Shown here: in pieces, positions 19,556-32,070 of the stretch
Position numbering within the stretch: the stretch's first letter is position 1
How the letters are laid out: every line of letters begins with the position of its first letter
Assembly (NCBI RefSeq): GCF_000706645.1
Contig: NZ_KL407338.1
Span: forward strand, 139,405 to 203,404
Reading direction: 5' to 3'
Origin: Bartonella rochalimae ATCC BAA-1498
GTDB lineage: Bacteria; Pseudomonadota; Alphaproteobacteria; Rhizobiales; Rhizobiaceae
DNA length: 64,000 nt
Notes under the pieces: generated by a model
Told to the model about the DNA's origin: nothing
Databases searched by the model: none
What the model saw: only the letters and a program-made list of their open reading frames with translations
Translations under genes and position numbers: made by a program

Positions 19556-20113
19556 ATGAATTTAAAGATGTCACAAAGTATAATGGAAAAGCGTAAAAAC
19601 AAGAGTAGGCAAGATACGATTATTGTGACGGCAAGAAAGACATCTATAGGGAGTCTTTTGGTAGCTAAATCTCATAAGGGTATTTGTTATATTGCTTTAG
19701 GTGATTCAACTGAACAATTATTACAGGAATTAGGAACGCGTTTTACCAATATAAAATACAATATTAATGATAATGTGTTGAATCAAGAAATAGCATGTAT
19801 TGTAGCGATGGTTGAAACTCCTAAGTTGGTAAAACATCACAATTTACTATTCGATATCAATGGCACAGTTTTTCAAAAAAAAATTTGGACTGCATTATGT
19901 GAAATACGATGTGGAGAAACAATTTCTTATAAAGAGTTAGCGCAAAGTATTGGTATGCCAAAAGCGTACCGTGCTGTTGCTAATGCATGTGCATGTAATG
20001 AATTGGCATTAGTGATCCCCTGCCATCGTGTAATCCGAAAGAATGGTGCTCTTTCTGGTTATCGTTGGGGTATTCAGCGCAAACAAATTTTGCTACAACG
20101 TGAACGATATTAA
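19556..20113 (+). CDS. ogt: methylated-DNA--protein-cysteine methyltransferase
   Basis: A 185-residue DNA repair protein that transfers methyl from O6-methylguanine to its own cysteine. The active-site motif is LVIPCHRVIRKNGALSGY with the acceptor Cys near residue 155. The preceding helix-turn-helix region includes SYKELAQSIG and the arginine finger in YRAVANACACN. The ATG at 19556 has GGAG 7 bases upstream. The first 20 residues are polar and not part of the family core. The 3' end comes within 4 bases of the convergent pleC stop. The protein lacks the DNA-binding AraC domain of Ada, so Ogt-type is the better name. Confidence 0.9.
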   Translation: MNLKMSQSIMEKRKNKSRQDTIIVTARKTSIGSLLVAKSHKGICYIALGDSTEQLLQELGTRFTNIKYNINDNVLNQEIACIVAMVETPKLVKHHNLLFDINGTVFQKKIWTALCEIRCGETISYKELAQSIGMPKAYRAVANACACNELALVIPCHRVIRKNGALSGYRWGIQRKQILLQRERY

Positions 20114-20117
20114 AGAT

Positions 20118-22427
20118 TTAATTTTGTTGAATTGGCATTATAATCGTTACAATTGTGCCTTTTCCTTCTTTAGAAGTGATTTCTAGTTTTCCTTTATGTA
20201 GTTCTAATAAAGAACGAGATATAGCTAGTCCAAGACCTGAACCAGGGTGGGTTTTGGTAAATTGATTTTCAACTTGTTCAAAAGGTTGTCCAAGTTTTTT
20301 GATTGCTTCTTGGGGAATACCAACACCTGTATCTTTAATACTAAAGATAAGGTTGTTATTTTTCTGGAAAGCACGGATATCAATGCTGCCACCAGAAGGT
20401 GTGAATTTAACAGCATTTGAGATAAGATTAAGAAAAATTTGTTTCATAGCGCGACAATCAACATCAGCATGAAGTTTTTGTTCAATATTTGTTGTAAGAG
20501 AAATCTTTTTCGCTTGTGCTTGTGGCGTTAGTGTACGAATTGTTTCACTGATGATTGGCTCAAGGTTGATATTTTTACGGTCAAGGGTAAATCTTCCAGC
20601 TTCGATTTTTGACATATCAAGAATATCATTGATAAGAGTAAGAAGATGGGTTCCTGAATTATGAATATCGTGCATATATTCTTTATAGCGTTGTGAACCG
20701 AGAGGACCAAAGGTAGATTGTAACATGATTTCTGAAAAACCAAGAATAGCATTAAGAGGAGTACGCAATTCATGGGATATATTGGCTAAAAATTCTGATT
20801 TAGCTTTGTTAGCACTTTCGGCTCGCTCTTTTTCTTCTTGCAGGCTTTTATTAAGCTTTTCAACTTCTGTAGCACGTTGTTGAGCATTGCCTCGAGCACG
20901 TTTCAGCTCTTGAATGAATGAAAAAAGTCGTCTTTCACTATCTTCAAATTTTTCTTGTTGTTGTTTAAGTTCAGAGATATCAGTGCCAACACAAACAAGC
21001 CCTCCATCTTGTGTGCGTCTTTCATTAATTTTAAGCCAGTAGCCATTTGCAGTTTGACGAATACTCGTTAAGTTACCAGATTCATCTATCTTAAGAGGAT
21101 ATTCACTGATAGCAGGACGTGACATGGCTTCAACAGTTGCACGTTCAATTCCTGATTGTAGCATTTGTTTAGGGATAGCAGCATATTCACAAAATTTGCT
21201 GTTAGACATAACTAGACGTCCTTCTGAATCCCATAAGACAAAAGATTCAGAAATATTTTCAATCGCATCACGGATACGAAGGTCAGCTTGTGCAGTTTGT
21301 TCAGCAAATTGATGTTGTTCACTAATATCAAAGGAAATACCAACTAAGTGAGGTTCTTCTTCATCGGTTACTTCGGCGCGAATGCGCATCCATACATAAT
21401 GACCTTCAGCGTGACGCATAGGTACATTAATATCGATATGTTTTTTTTTACTCTCCATTAATTCTTGAGCGAGTTCAAAAAAATTTGCATCTTTTGGATC
21501 AATGATAGCAGTAATTTGAGAAATTGATAGGAGTGCATTTTGAGGTTCATAGCCAAGCATTTCATACATTGCTCGTGACCAATAAACCCGTCCACTCGCC
21601 ATATTCCAATCCCATAATCCACAACGTCCCCGCATCATAGCTATATCAATGCGATTTTGAATTTTTTCTGAAATCAAATCTGTATTACGTGCTCGTGTGA
21701 CTTGATTATAATAGGCATAGAGAAGAACTAAAATAATACTCACTGTTCCTATCAGTAAAGTTATATTTAATGAGAACTTTTTTTCCCATTCCGTATAGAT
21801 ATGTTTTTTTGTTGCACTAATGAATACTCCATATTGGCCACTGTCTGTTTGGCTGAATGAAGCGAGAGCAGGTTCTTGTTCTATTGTAATTGGTATGATG
21901 CCAGTGTTTTTTTTGAGAGGCCATGAAATGATATTCCCAGAAATAAAATCCTGTAAAGACTCCCCTGAAATTATTTCTGAATTAGACGAAGCTAGTATAT
22001 TTCCATTGCGATCAAGGATAGCTATCATAGGATTGATATGAGTAGAGCTGTGATGATGAAAGGTTATTAGAATATTTTGTAAATGATTAGGAGAAAGAGA
22101 GGCTACTTTTTTTTGCTGAGTAAAAGCCAGTAAATCATGATCGATTTTATTTACTATAGAGGAAGATAAAAGAGAAAGTATGGAACGCGCATTCTTATCA
22201 ATTGTATGGCGCCAGTCATAAAGTGACGCAAAGCGTATTGTTGCTAACACAATCAAAGATATAATAATGGCGAATGGAATAGAACGTCGCAACCAAGGTT
22301 CGATAAAGAGGAGTTTTTGGTAAATTGAATTAGAAATACGTGTTACTCCTACCCTGCGATTTGAAGCGCTTGGTTTTGAATCAGAATGCATTCTTGTGGC
22401 CGCGTTATACACGTCCAATTTAGCCAT
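20118..22427 (-). CDS. pleC: PleC-like PAS-domain hybrid-less sensor histidine kinase
   Basis: A 769-residue membrane kinase. Membrane segments lie near residues 50-70 and 222-245, enclosing a periplasmic domain. Two PAS domains follow (GLWDWNMASGRVYWS and SFVLWDSEGRLVMSN), then a short coiled coil. The HisKA domain has NISHELRTPLNAILGFSE, the form typical of the PleC/DivJ/PdhS group that acts on DivK. The ATPase domain has LNLISNAVKFTPSGG, DTGVGIP and GSGLGLAISRSL. Location beside glnE and pepN matches the S. meliloti pleC locus. PleC controls cell-cycle asymmetry through DivK. The family assignment is solid, and the orthologue name rests largely on synteny. Confidence 0.75.
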   Translation of the reverse strand: MAKLDVYNAATRMHSDSKPSASNRRVGVTRISNSIYQKLLFIEPWLRRSIPFAIIISLIVLATIRFASLYDWRHTIDKNARSILSLLSSSIVNKIDHDLLAFTQQKKVASLSPNHLQNILITFHHHSSTHINPMIAILDRNGNILASSNSEIISGESLQDFISGNIISWPLKKNTGIIPITIEQEPALASFSQTDSGQYGVFISATKKHIYTEWEKKFSLNITLLIGTVSIILVLLYAYYNQVTRARNTDLISEKIQNRIDIAMMRGRCGLWDWNMASGRVYWSRAMYEMLGYEPQNALLSISQITAIIDPKDANFFELAQELMESKKKHIDINVPMRHAEGHYVWMRIRAEVTDEEEPHLVGISFDISEQHQFAEQTAQADLRIRDAIENISESFVLWDSEGRLVMSNSKFCEYAAIPKQMLQSGIERATVEAMSRPAISEYPLKIDESGNLTSIRQTANGYWLKINERRTQDGGLVCVGTDISELKQQQEKFEDSERRLFSFIQELKRARGNAQQRATEVEKLNKSLQEEKERAESANKAKSEFLANISHELRTPLNAILGFSEIMLQSTFGPLGSQRYKEYMHDIHNSGTHLLTLINDILDMSKIEAGRFTLDRKNINLEPIISETIRTLTPQAQAKKISLTTNIEQKLHADVDCRAMKQIFLNLISNAVKFTPSGGSIDIRAFQKNNNLIFSIKDTGVGIPQEAIKKLGQPFEQVENQFTKTHPGSGLGLAISRSLLELHKGKLEITSKEGKGTIVTIIMPIQQN

Positions 22428-22602
22428 TTCTGGGATCCTCTAATCATGAATAATGTAACTAGAAAACTGTTTTGGTACTCATAACAATTCAGTAAGCCTA
22501 ATGAATCAAAACAAGAGTCTTCTGTCTAGTCTTTTTTTAAAAAAAAGAATAATTTTACTCTGATGAGTATAAATTATGAAAATTAAAAGAACTTTAATAT
22601 TA

Positions 22603-22634
22603 CCTATAAATAGGCTAAAATAGCTATTTATAGG
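22603..22634. repeat. 11-bp inverted repeat between pleC and pepN
   Basis: CCTATAAATAG (22603-22613) and CTATTTATAGG (22624-22634) form a perfect dyad with a 10-base loop, about 90 bases beyond the pepN stop and upstream of pleC. No U-tract follows in the direction of pepN transcription, so it is at best a weak terminator. It may also be an operator for pleC. Confidence 0.5.
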
Positions 22635-22720
22635 CTTATTGTTATGAGAGCTGCAGAAGAACTAAATTTGATTAATTAATAGAGCAATATTACAATAATT
22701 TAATTATAAATATTTTTATT

Positions 22721-25348
22721 TTAAGCAAGTGTACGATTGATGATATCTGTTACATCGCTTGATAATTTTTCTGCTGCTGCAATTGTTTTTAATGCAGATT
22801 CGAGTTTTTTCTGTCGAATAGGTTCCAATTGTCTCCAAGAGCGCATAATTGTTAATAACCGTGAAGCAAGTTGTGAATTTTTAGGGTCAATTTCTAAAAT
22901 AGTTTGGCATAGAAAATGATAAGATGCTCCATCAATCCTGTTAAAACCTGTTTGGTTCCCAGAAGCAAAAGTGCCAATCAAAGCACGTACTCTATTAGGA
23001 TTATCTTGTGAAAAAAGCGGATGTTTTGTGAGTTTTTGAACGCAGTCAAGTGTTGATGCTCCTGCAACCATTGCTTGAATTGCAAACCATTTATCCATGA
23101 CTAAAGGATTATGATAATATCGATTTTCAAAATCATTTAAAGCATTTTGTGCTTGTTTGCTTGTGTTAAAGCGTTGTACTAAAATCGTTATGCTGGCAAT
23201 GCGATCTGTCATATTATCAGATGTGGCATATTGTGTGGCAGCGCGCTCTGGATTAGCTTCAGCAATAGAGAGATAGTCTAAGATGATATTGCGTAATGCT
23301 CTTTTTCCAGTTTGCTCAGCATTTGGTGAATAAGATTCTTGTACCTGCATTTGTACGTAGAATTCTGTGAAAAGTTCTTGATGGGTGTGTGCAATAGAAG
23401 CTAAAAATTGATTACGTACATAGTGTATTCGATCTGGATCAACATTTTGACCGATTGTATGTGCAAGTTCACTTTCGCTTGGTAAATTTAAACAAAATGC
23501 TCGAAATTCCGGTTCTAGGTTTTCATCTTTGATGATGGTTTTAATCAGCTCTAGTAAATTAGAGGGCATGGTTGCTTTTTCAGCTGTTTTATCTTGAATG
23601 ACTTGAATAAGAGCTTGGGTTATGAGAATATTCAGTGACTGCCAACGATTGACTTGATTGCTATCATTTTGAGCAAGAAAAATCAGTTCGTTTTCGTTAA
23701 ATGGAGTTTGTAAAATAATGGGAGCAGAAAAATCTCGTAGGAGTGATAAAATAGGTTTATTAGGTAGTCCTTTTAATTGAAAGGTTTGAGATTCCTTAGA
23801 AAGCAACATAATATCTGATTGAATAGTTGTATCACTTTCGTAGATGAGTGATTGTCCCTCACTTCCTAATAGACCAAAGGCAATAGGGATCAGCATGGGT
23901 TTTTTATTATTTTGTTGTGGCGTTGGTGGAATATGTTGCTGTGCATGAATTGTTAAAGTACCTTCATTATAATGGCTATCAATTTTCACATGAGGAGTAC
24001 CTGCTTGTTCGTACCATAGCATAAATTGTGAGAAATCTTGATCCGATACTTCAGCAAAACAAGCGATAAAATCTTCAATAGTACACGCTTGTTCATCATG
24101 GCGTTGAAAATAGAGATCCATACCTTTACGAAAGAGCACAGGACCTAAGATAGTCCGTATCATACGCACTACTTCTGCACCTTTTTCATAGATAGTTGTA
24201 GTATAAAAATTATTGATTTGACTATATTGACGAGGACGTACAGGATGAGAAAGAGGACCAGCGTCTTCAGGAAATTGTGTAGCTTTCAACATTTTTATGT
24301 TTTCAATCCTTTGCAGACTGCGTATATTTTGATCTGCAGAAAATTCCTGATCACGGTAGACAGTTAATCCCTCTTTTAAACAAAGTTGAAACCAGTCACG
24401 ACAGGTAATACGATTACCAGTCCAATTGTGAAAATATTCATGTGCAATGATACGTTCAATATTTCTATAGTCTTTGTCTGTTGCTGTTTCAGGATCTGCA
24501 AGGATATATTTATCATTAAAGATGTTAAGACCTTTGTTTTCCATTGCGCCCATATTGAAATCAGAGACAGCAACAATATTAAAAACATCTAGATCATATT
24601 CACGGCCAAAACATTGTTCATCCCAACGCATGGAACGTTTGAGGGCATCCATGGCATAGGTTGCTTGTTTAGCTTTACCTTTTTCTACATAGATACCAAG
24701 TTTAACAGGCCGTCCAGATGCTGTGATAAAATGATCTTCAAGTTGGTCAAGATTTCCACCAACTAAAGCAAAAAGATAAGATGGTTTTGGATAAGGATCC
24801 TCCCAAACAGCAAAATGCCGATTATTTTCAAGGATGCCTGTTTCAATGAGATTACCATTAGAAAGCAAGATTGGAATCGTCTGAGAATCTGCTGTAATTT
24901 TTACTGAATAGGTAGAAAGAATATCAGGACGGTCATAAAAATAAGTTATGCGACGAAAACCTTCTGCTTCGCATTGTGTGCAATAAACACCGTTTGAAAG
25001 ATAAAGTCCCATAAGTTGACGATTACTTTCGGGGTTTAATTCTGTCACTATTTGTAATATGAAAGAAGTTGCAGGAGGAGCAATAATTTCTAGGTTCGAA
25101 GGAGTGCTTTTATAAGCATTTTTAGCTAATTCTTCGCCATTGATAGCAACAGAAATTAATGTCAGTTCGTCACCAGAAAGTACGAGAGGTGTTAATTCTT
25201 TTGTATGTTGACGCGGTTCAATAGACAATGTCGCTTTAACGACAGTTTTTGTTGGATTCAGACAAAAATTAAGTTGTGTTTTAGGTATAGCATAGGGTGT
25301 TGGTTGGTAATCTTCTAAATGATAAACAGGAATTGTTTCTTGCTGCAT
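22721..25348 (-). CDS. pepN: aminopeptidase N
   Basis: An 875-residue M1 metallopeptidase of normal length. It has the exopeptidase signature GAMENKGLN and the zinc site HEYFHNWTGNRITC with the third ligand in KEGLTVYRDQEF. The N-terminal beta domain and long helical C-terminal domain are both present. It removes N-terminal residues from peptides in the cytoplasm and feeds amino-acid recycling. The start codon (25348) yields MQQETIPVYHLEDY, the usual bacterial PepN beginning. Confidence 0.96.
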   Translation of the reverse strand: MQQETIPVYHLEDYQPTPYAIPKTQLNFCLNPTKTVVKATLSIEPRQHTKELTPLVLSGDELTLISVAINGEELAKNAYKSTPSNLEIIAPPATSFILQIVTELNPESNRQLMGLYLSNGVYCTQCEAEGFRRITYFYDRPDILSTYSVKITADSQTIPILLSNGNLIETGILENNRHFAVWEDPYPKPSYLFALVGGNLDQLEDHFITASGRPVKLGIYVEKGKAKQATYAMDALKRSMRWDEQCFGREYDLDVFNIVAVSDFNMGAMENKGLNIFNDKYILADPETATDKDYRNIERIIAHEYFHNWTGNRITCRDWFQLCLKEGLTVYRDQEFSADQNIRSLQRIENIKMLKATQFPEDAGPLSHPVRPRQYSQINNFYTTTIYEKGAEVVRMIRTILGPVLFRKGMDLYFQRHDEQACTIEDFIACFAEVSDQDFSQFMLWYEQAGTPHVKIDSHYNEGTLTIHAQQHIPPTPQQNNKKPMLIPIAFGLLGSEGQSLIYESDTTIQSDIMLLSKESQTFQLKGLPNKPILSLLRDFSAPIILQTPFNENELIFLAQNDSNQVNRWQSLNILITQALIQVIQDKTAEKATMPSNLLELIKTIIKDENLEPEFRAFCLNLPSESELAHTIGQNVDPDRIHYVRNQFLASIAHTHQELFTEFYVQMQVQESYSPNAEQTGKRALRNIILDYLSIAEANPERAATQYATSDNMTDRIASITILVQRFNTSKQAQNALNDFENRYYHNPLVMDKWFAIQAMVAGASTLDCVQKLTKHPLFSQDNPNRVRALIGTFASGNQTGFNRIDGASYHFLCQTILEIDPKNSQLASRLLTIMRSWRQLEPIRQKKLESALKTIAAAEKLSSDVTDIINRTLA

Positions 25349-25431
25349 AATTGTTTCCCTTGCTATATTTGGAGAGTATAATTTGTTGAAAGGCTGCTTA
25401 TTGCTTAAGAAAAGGCAGAATTTAAAAATGA

Positions 25432-26253
25432 CTAAAGATTATTTAAACGGTTTTTTACTTCTAAAAAGTCCATCCATGTAAGCTTTTTTTGACTAGGCGT
25501 CCTTAAAAGATAAGCGGGATGAAAAGTTGGCATAACAGGGATTTGAAGATCTTCATTTTCATAAGTAAGCCATTTTCCTCTTATTCGAATAATGCCACTC
25601 TGAATTCCCGTAAAGAATTGTGCGGCAGTGCTTCCTAGTGCTATAAGAATACGAGGCTTGGCTAATAAAATTTGACGTTCAATAAAAGGGCGACATAATG
25701 TAACTTCGCGTGGTGTTGGTGTGCGGTTTCCTGGTGGACGCCAGGGAATAGTATTTGCTATGTAAACATTTTGTCTTGAGAGACCAATTGATGCGAGTAT
25801 TTTGTTGAGTAGTATGCCTGCTTTTCCTACAAATGGAATTCCTTGTATATCTTCTTCTCGTCCTGGAGCTTCACCTATGAGCATAAGAGGACTTCCTGCT
25901 GTTCCATCAGAAAAACAGGTATTTTTGGCTGTTAGTTTTAATGAGCAACCATTAAAAGAAAGAAGGGCGGATTTCAACTCATCAAGAGTTTGAGCACTTT
26001 TTGCTATCTCTACAGCTGAGAGTACAGGTTGTGTTTTGTCTGGATTATCAGGTGCAAGAGTATGCGATTTTATGGTTGGAGATATTTTTTTATAATAGGG
26101 GATATCGTGTGCTTGGTTTAATTGCGGTTCTAAAGAGGCAGCTTGATTAAAGTGATCAATAGGAACGTCAGTAAGCGCAGCATCAACACCACTTTCTTTG
26201 TAGAAGCTGAGTAGATCTTCATTGGAGATTACATCTTTATTTTTTTCTGACAT
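25432..26253 (-). CDS. uracil-DNA glycosylase, family 4-like
   Basis: A 273-residue protein when started at ATG 26253. A TTG 30 bases upstream is possible but unlikely. The core shows MLIGEAPGREEDIQGIPFVG with the water-activating loop, YIANTIPWRPPGNRTPTPRE, and the C-terminal PTFHPAYLLR leucine loop. It excises uracil from DNA. The N-terminal CxxC that carries two ligands of the family's iron-sulfur cluster is reduced to one cysteine in FNGCSLKLT, which I remember as common in alphaproteobacterial members. It is monocistronic or loosely linked to pepN (83 bases). Confidence 0.85.
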   Translation of the reverse strand: MSEKNKDVISNEDLLSFYKESGVDAALTDVPIDHFNQAASLEPQLNQAHDIPYYKKISPTIKSHTLAPDNPDKTQPVLSAVEIAKSAQTLDELKSALLSFNGCSLKLTAKNTCFSDGTAGSPLMLIGEAPGREEDIQGIPFVGKAGILLNKILASIGLSRQNVYIANTIPWRPPGNRTPTPREVTLCRPFIERQILLAKPRILIALGSTAAQFFTGIQSGIIRIRGKWLTYENEDLQIPVMPTFHPAYLLRTPSQKKLTWMDFLEVKNRLNNL

Positions 26254-26380
26254 TTTGCTTTTTGCTTTATACTGATCTATCAATCAATAAACTAAGAAGA
26301 ATTATTCTTCAAGATTTATAATATGTTTATTGTAAATAGAAGTTCAGTATACTCTCAGAAAATGGAATGGTATTAGATTT

Positions 26381-27139
26381 TTAATGATCCTTTTTACAAT
26401 GCTTTAGAAGCAATGTGTAAGTGTACGCTTTAGCATTTTTTATGGCTTCAATCATCGATTGTTTTAATGCTAGATTTGCAGCAATAGCACTTGAAAGGAT
26501 GCAACCTGTTCCACGCATCGTTCCTTTTAAACGCGGAGAGGAAATATTTATAATTTCAGTTTTATTAATTAAGCTGTCTGTTGCAAAATTACCTTCGGTA
26601 TGTCCGCCTTTTATTAATATATGGCGTGGACCAAATGAAAGAAGTCTTTGTGCTTGGTGGATTGCTTCTTCATGATTAGAAGCCAAAGGGCTTTTACTGA
26701 GAAGAGAAAGCTCTGCCATATTGGGTGTTAAAAGATCAATATGAGGAAGCAGTTTATTGAGCATAATATCTGTGATTGTTTCTGTGGTAAGCTGCCCCCC
26801 TGATGAGGCGATGAGTACAGGATCAAGAATGGTTGGAATATGATGATAATCTTTTAAGATATCACAGATTCCTTCTATAATTGCTTGGGTTCCTGTCATA
26901 CCGATTTTGATTGCATGTATTGAGTTATTTTTAAGGGCAATACGCATTTGTGCAGAAATAGTTTCTTTACTCATGGGTACAATTTCAGCAACATGGTTGT
27001 TATCTTGTACGTTGACAGCTGTGATTGCTAAACTTGCTTTTGTTTGAAAATGTGTTGCTGTTTCTATATCACGAGCAATACCGGCTCCTCCTGTTGGATC
27101 GGTACCTGCAACAATAAGTATAGAAGGCATTAGCGCCAT
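26381..27139 (-). CDS. thiD: hydroxymethylpyrimidine/phosphomethylpyrimidine kinase
   Basis: A 252-residue ribokinase-fold enzyme that phosphorylates HMP and HMP-P for thiamine synthesis. It shows ILIVAGTDPTGGAGIARDIE at the N-terminus and the anion hole GTMRGTGCILSSAIAANL near the C-terminus. I start it at ATG 27139, preceded by AAAGGTG at about 8 bases, so it overlaps the thiE stop by 10 bases. A start 21 bases upstream is open but lacks a better ribosome site. It is the last gene of the thiCOSGED operon. Confidence 0.93.
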   Translation of the reverse strand: MALMPSILIVAGTDPTGGAGIARDIETATHFQTKASLAITAVNVQDNNHVAEIVPMSKETISAQMRIALKNNSIHAIKIGMTGTQAIIEGICDILKDYHHIPTILDPVLIASSGGQLTTETITDIMLNKLLPHIDLLTPNMAELSLLSKSPLASNHEEAIHQAQRLLSFGPRHILIKGGHTEGNFATDSLINKTEIINISSPRLKGTMRGTGCILSSAIAANLALKQSMIEAIKNAKAYTYTLLLKHCKKDH

Positions 27140-27735
27140 GCTTGAGTCACCTTTATCCACTGTTGGACACGTTCTTCGGGCTTTTTATTTAAAATAATAT
27201 CAGTGACAACAGCAGCGCTATTTGCTCCAATTTTTAAAATACTTATTGCGCGTTCTGGTGTTAAACCACCAATACCTATTAAAGGCAAAGAACCAATTTT
27301 CTTTCTCCATTGCTTGATTTTTTCTAGTCCTTGTGGAGCCCATTTCATTTTTTTTAAAATTGTTGGATAAATGGGACCAAGTGCAATATATTCGGGAGAG
27401 ATAGATAAACTGATATCTAGTTCGTGTTCATCATGAGTGCTAAGACCAAATTTTATACCACTTTTACGGATTGCCAAAATGTCAGCACTTTTTAAATCTT
27501 CTTGTCCAAGGTGAATAAAATCACATTTTTCGTCAATGGCTATTTTCCAATAATCGTTAATGACTAATTGGACTTTAAATTTATCACATATATTCTTTGC
27601 TCGTTTTATATGTTGAATGATTGTTTCTGTATCTTTATCTTTTATGCGTAGTTGTATCAGCTTAATTCCAAAGGGAACTAAACGTTCAACCCAATCTGCA
27701 CTATCAACAATGGGATAAAATGGGTCAAGTTTCAT
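27130..27735 (-). CDS. thiE: thiamine-phosphate synthase
   Basis: A 201-residue TIM-barrel protein. Landmarks are [50 protein letters not shown] and [12 protein letters not shown], which line the pyrophosphate and pyrimidine sites of ThiE. It joins HMP-PP with thiazole phosphate. It lies between thiG (4-base overlap) and thiD (10-base overlap). It could formally be a TenI-type relative, but TenI aromatises the thiazole and the residues here, with the operon lacking any other ThiE, favour ThiE. Confidence 0.88.
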   Translation of the reverse strand: MKLDPFYPIVDSADWVERLVPFGIKLIQLRIKDKDTETIIQHIKRAKNICDKFKVQLVINDYWKIAIDEKCDFIHLGQEDLKSADILAIRKSGIKFGLSTHDEHELDISLSISPEYIALGPIYPTILKKMKWAPQGLEKIKQWRKKIGSLPLIGIGGLTPERAISILKIGANSAAVVTDIILNKKPEERVQQWIKVTQAWR

Positions 27736-28505
27736 GAGAATATTGCTTTGCCGATAACTGGTGTTGAAGGCACTGCTACATTGCGTGCTTTAAGGAGTCC
27801 TGCTTTGTAACCGATATGTCCTGCTATAATAGCTTTAGAAAATGCTTCAGCCATTAATACAGGATCACCCGCTTTAGCAACAGCTGTATTGAGGAGTACT
27901 GCATCATAGCCAAGTTCCATAGCAATGGCAGCATGCGATGGACGTCCAATGCCAGCATCGATAACAAGAGTAAGATCAGGAAGATACGCACGGATAGAAC
28001 GTAATCCATCAGTATCACGAGGACCTTTAGCAGATCCAATAGGCGCACACCAAGGCATAATGACACGGCAGCCAACTTCAAAGAGTTTTTCAGCAACAAT
28101 AAGATCATCTGTTGTATAGGCAAAAATTTGAAAGCCTTCATTATTTAAAATTTGTGCTGCTTCAACTAAAGAAAAAACATTTGGCTGTAATGTATCTGAA
28201 TTACCAATAACTTCCAGTTTAATCCAAGGTGTTTTAAAGAGATCTCGTGATAATTGAGCTGTTGTGACAGCTTCCTTAACAGTATAACAGCCGGCAGTAT
28301 TGGGAAGTACAGTTATGTCAAGTTCTTTAAGAAATTGCCAAAATTGTCCACTCTGTTTTCCCCCTGCAGTTTCTCGGCGTAATGAAATTGTTACAATTTC
28401 TGTACCAGATTTATGAATAGCTTTACGGAGAACTTCTAGTGAGGGATATTGAGCTGTACCTAACAAAAGGCGGGAAGAAAATTCACGTCCATAAAAATTC
28501 AACAT
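27732..28505 (-). CDS. thiG: thiazole synthase
   Basis: A 257-residue TIM-barrel enzyme that builds the thiazole ring from deoxyxylulose phosphate, dehydroglycine and the ThiS thiocarboxylate. It has [14 protein letters not shown], the Schiff-base lysine in [30 protein letters not shown] and [19 protein letters not shown]. It sits directly after thiS (4-base gap), which is its sulfur donor, and after thiO, which supplies dehydroglycine. Deoxyxylulose phosphate would come from dxs, also in this window. Confidence 0.96.
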   Translation of the reverse strand: MLNFYGREFSSRLLLGTAQYPSLEVLRKAIHKSGTEIVTISLRRETAGGKQSGQFWQFLKELDITVLPNTAGCYTVKEAVTTAQLSRDLFKTPWIKLEVIGNSDTLQPNVFSLVEAAQILNNEGFQIFAYTTDDLIVAEKLFEVGCRVIMPWCAPIGSAKGPRDTDGLRSIRAYLPDLTLVIDAGIGRPSHAAIAMELGYDAVLLNTAVAKAGDPVLMAEAFSKAIIAGHIGYKAGLLKARNVAVPSTPVIGKAIFS

Positions 28506-28509
28506 CGTT

Positions 28510-28707
28510 TTAGCCTCCTTGCATTGGGCTTAGAATTTCAATTCTATCTCCTTCATGCAAAACAAATTGGCTTCGTTCATCAAGAGAAACAACTTCAGAA
28601 TTAACAGCCGTTGCTAGCCAATTACCTTCATAACCTAATTCATCAAGAAGTAAATTAAGATAGGTTGCTTTTGTTTCAATTATTTCACCGTTAACAGATA
28701 TTTTCAT
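28510..28707 (-). CDS. thiS: sulfur carrier protein ThiS
   Basis: A 65-residue ubiquitin-fold carrier ending in the obligatory diglycine (SPMQGG), whose terminal carboxylate becomes the thiocarboxylate used by Thi[10 protein letters not shown] at the start and GDRIEIL before the tail are typical. It is packed between thiO and thiG. No thiF-type adenylyltransferase is in the window, so activation must be encoded elsewhere. Confidence 0.95.
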   Translation of the reverse strand: MKISVNGEIIETKATYLNLLLDELGYEGNWLATAVNSEVVSLDERSQFVLHEGDRIEILSPMQGG

Positions 28708-28710
28708 GCT

Positions 28711-31745
<3,035 letters not shown>

Positions 31746-32013
31746 TTGCAAAGATGTATTTTGAATAATTTTGAAATGTTTTTTGAATAGAATCAAGAAA
31801 AATTATAAGTCATTAACATACAATATTAGCAAAATAGTATAGGTAGAAAGTATATTCTTATGATTTACTTCATAAATAATTTATTGATGCAAAAAGTATA
31901 GCTCTATTATTAGTAGAGCGCCTTTAATATATATAATAAAATTGTTCTTTTATTGAGGACTATCAATGAATGCAAGATCGCAAGAGATTTATGATTATTA
32001 CAAATATTATTAG
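31746..32013. other. intergenic stretch between the thi leader and the porin terminator
   Basis: AT-rich and without coding potential. No repeat or operator-like site stands out. It insulates the thi operon from the porin transcription unit. Confidence 0.5.
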
Positions 32014-32049
32014 TAAAAAAGACACCGGTAACCTAGGTTACCAGTGTCT
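32014..32049 (-). terminator. intrinsic terminator of the porin gene
   Basis: In the direction of porin transcription GACACTGGTAACC is followed by TA and GGTTACCGGTGTC, giving a 13-base stem with a single mismatch, and then a TTTTTTACT tract. It starts 22 bases after the porin stop. This is the clearest intrinsic terminator in the window, as expected for a highly expressed outer-membrane gene. Confidence 0.9.
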
Positions 32050-32070
32050 ATAAGCTTTCTTTTTAAGAAA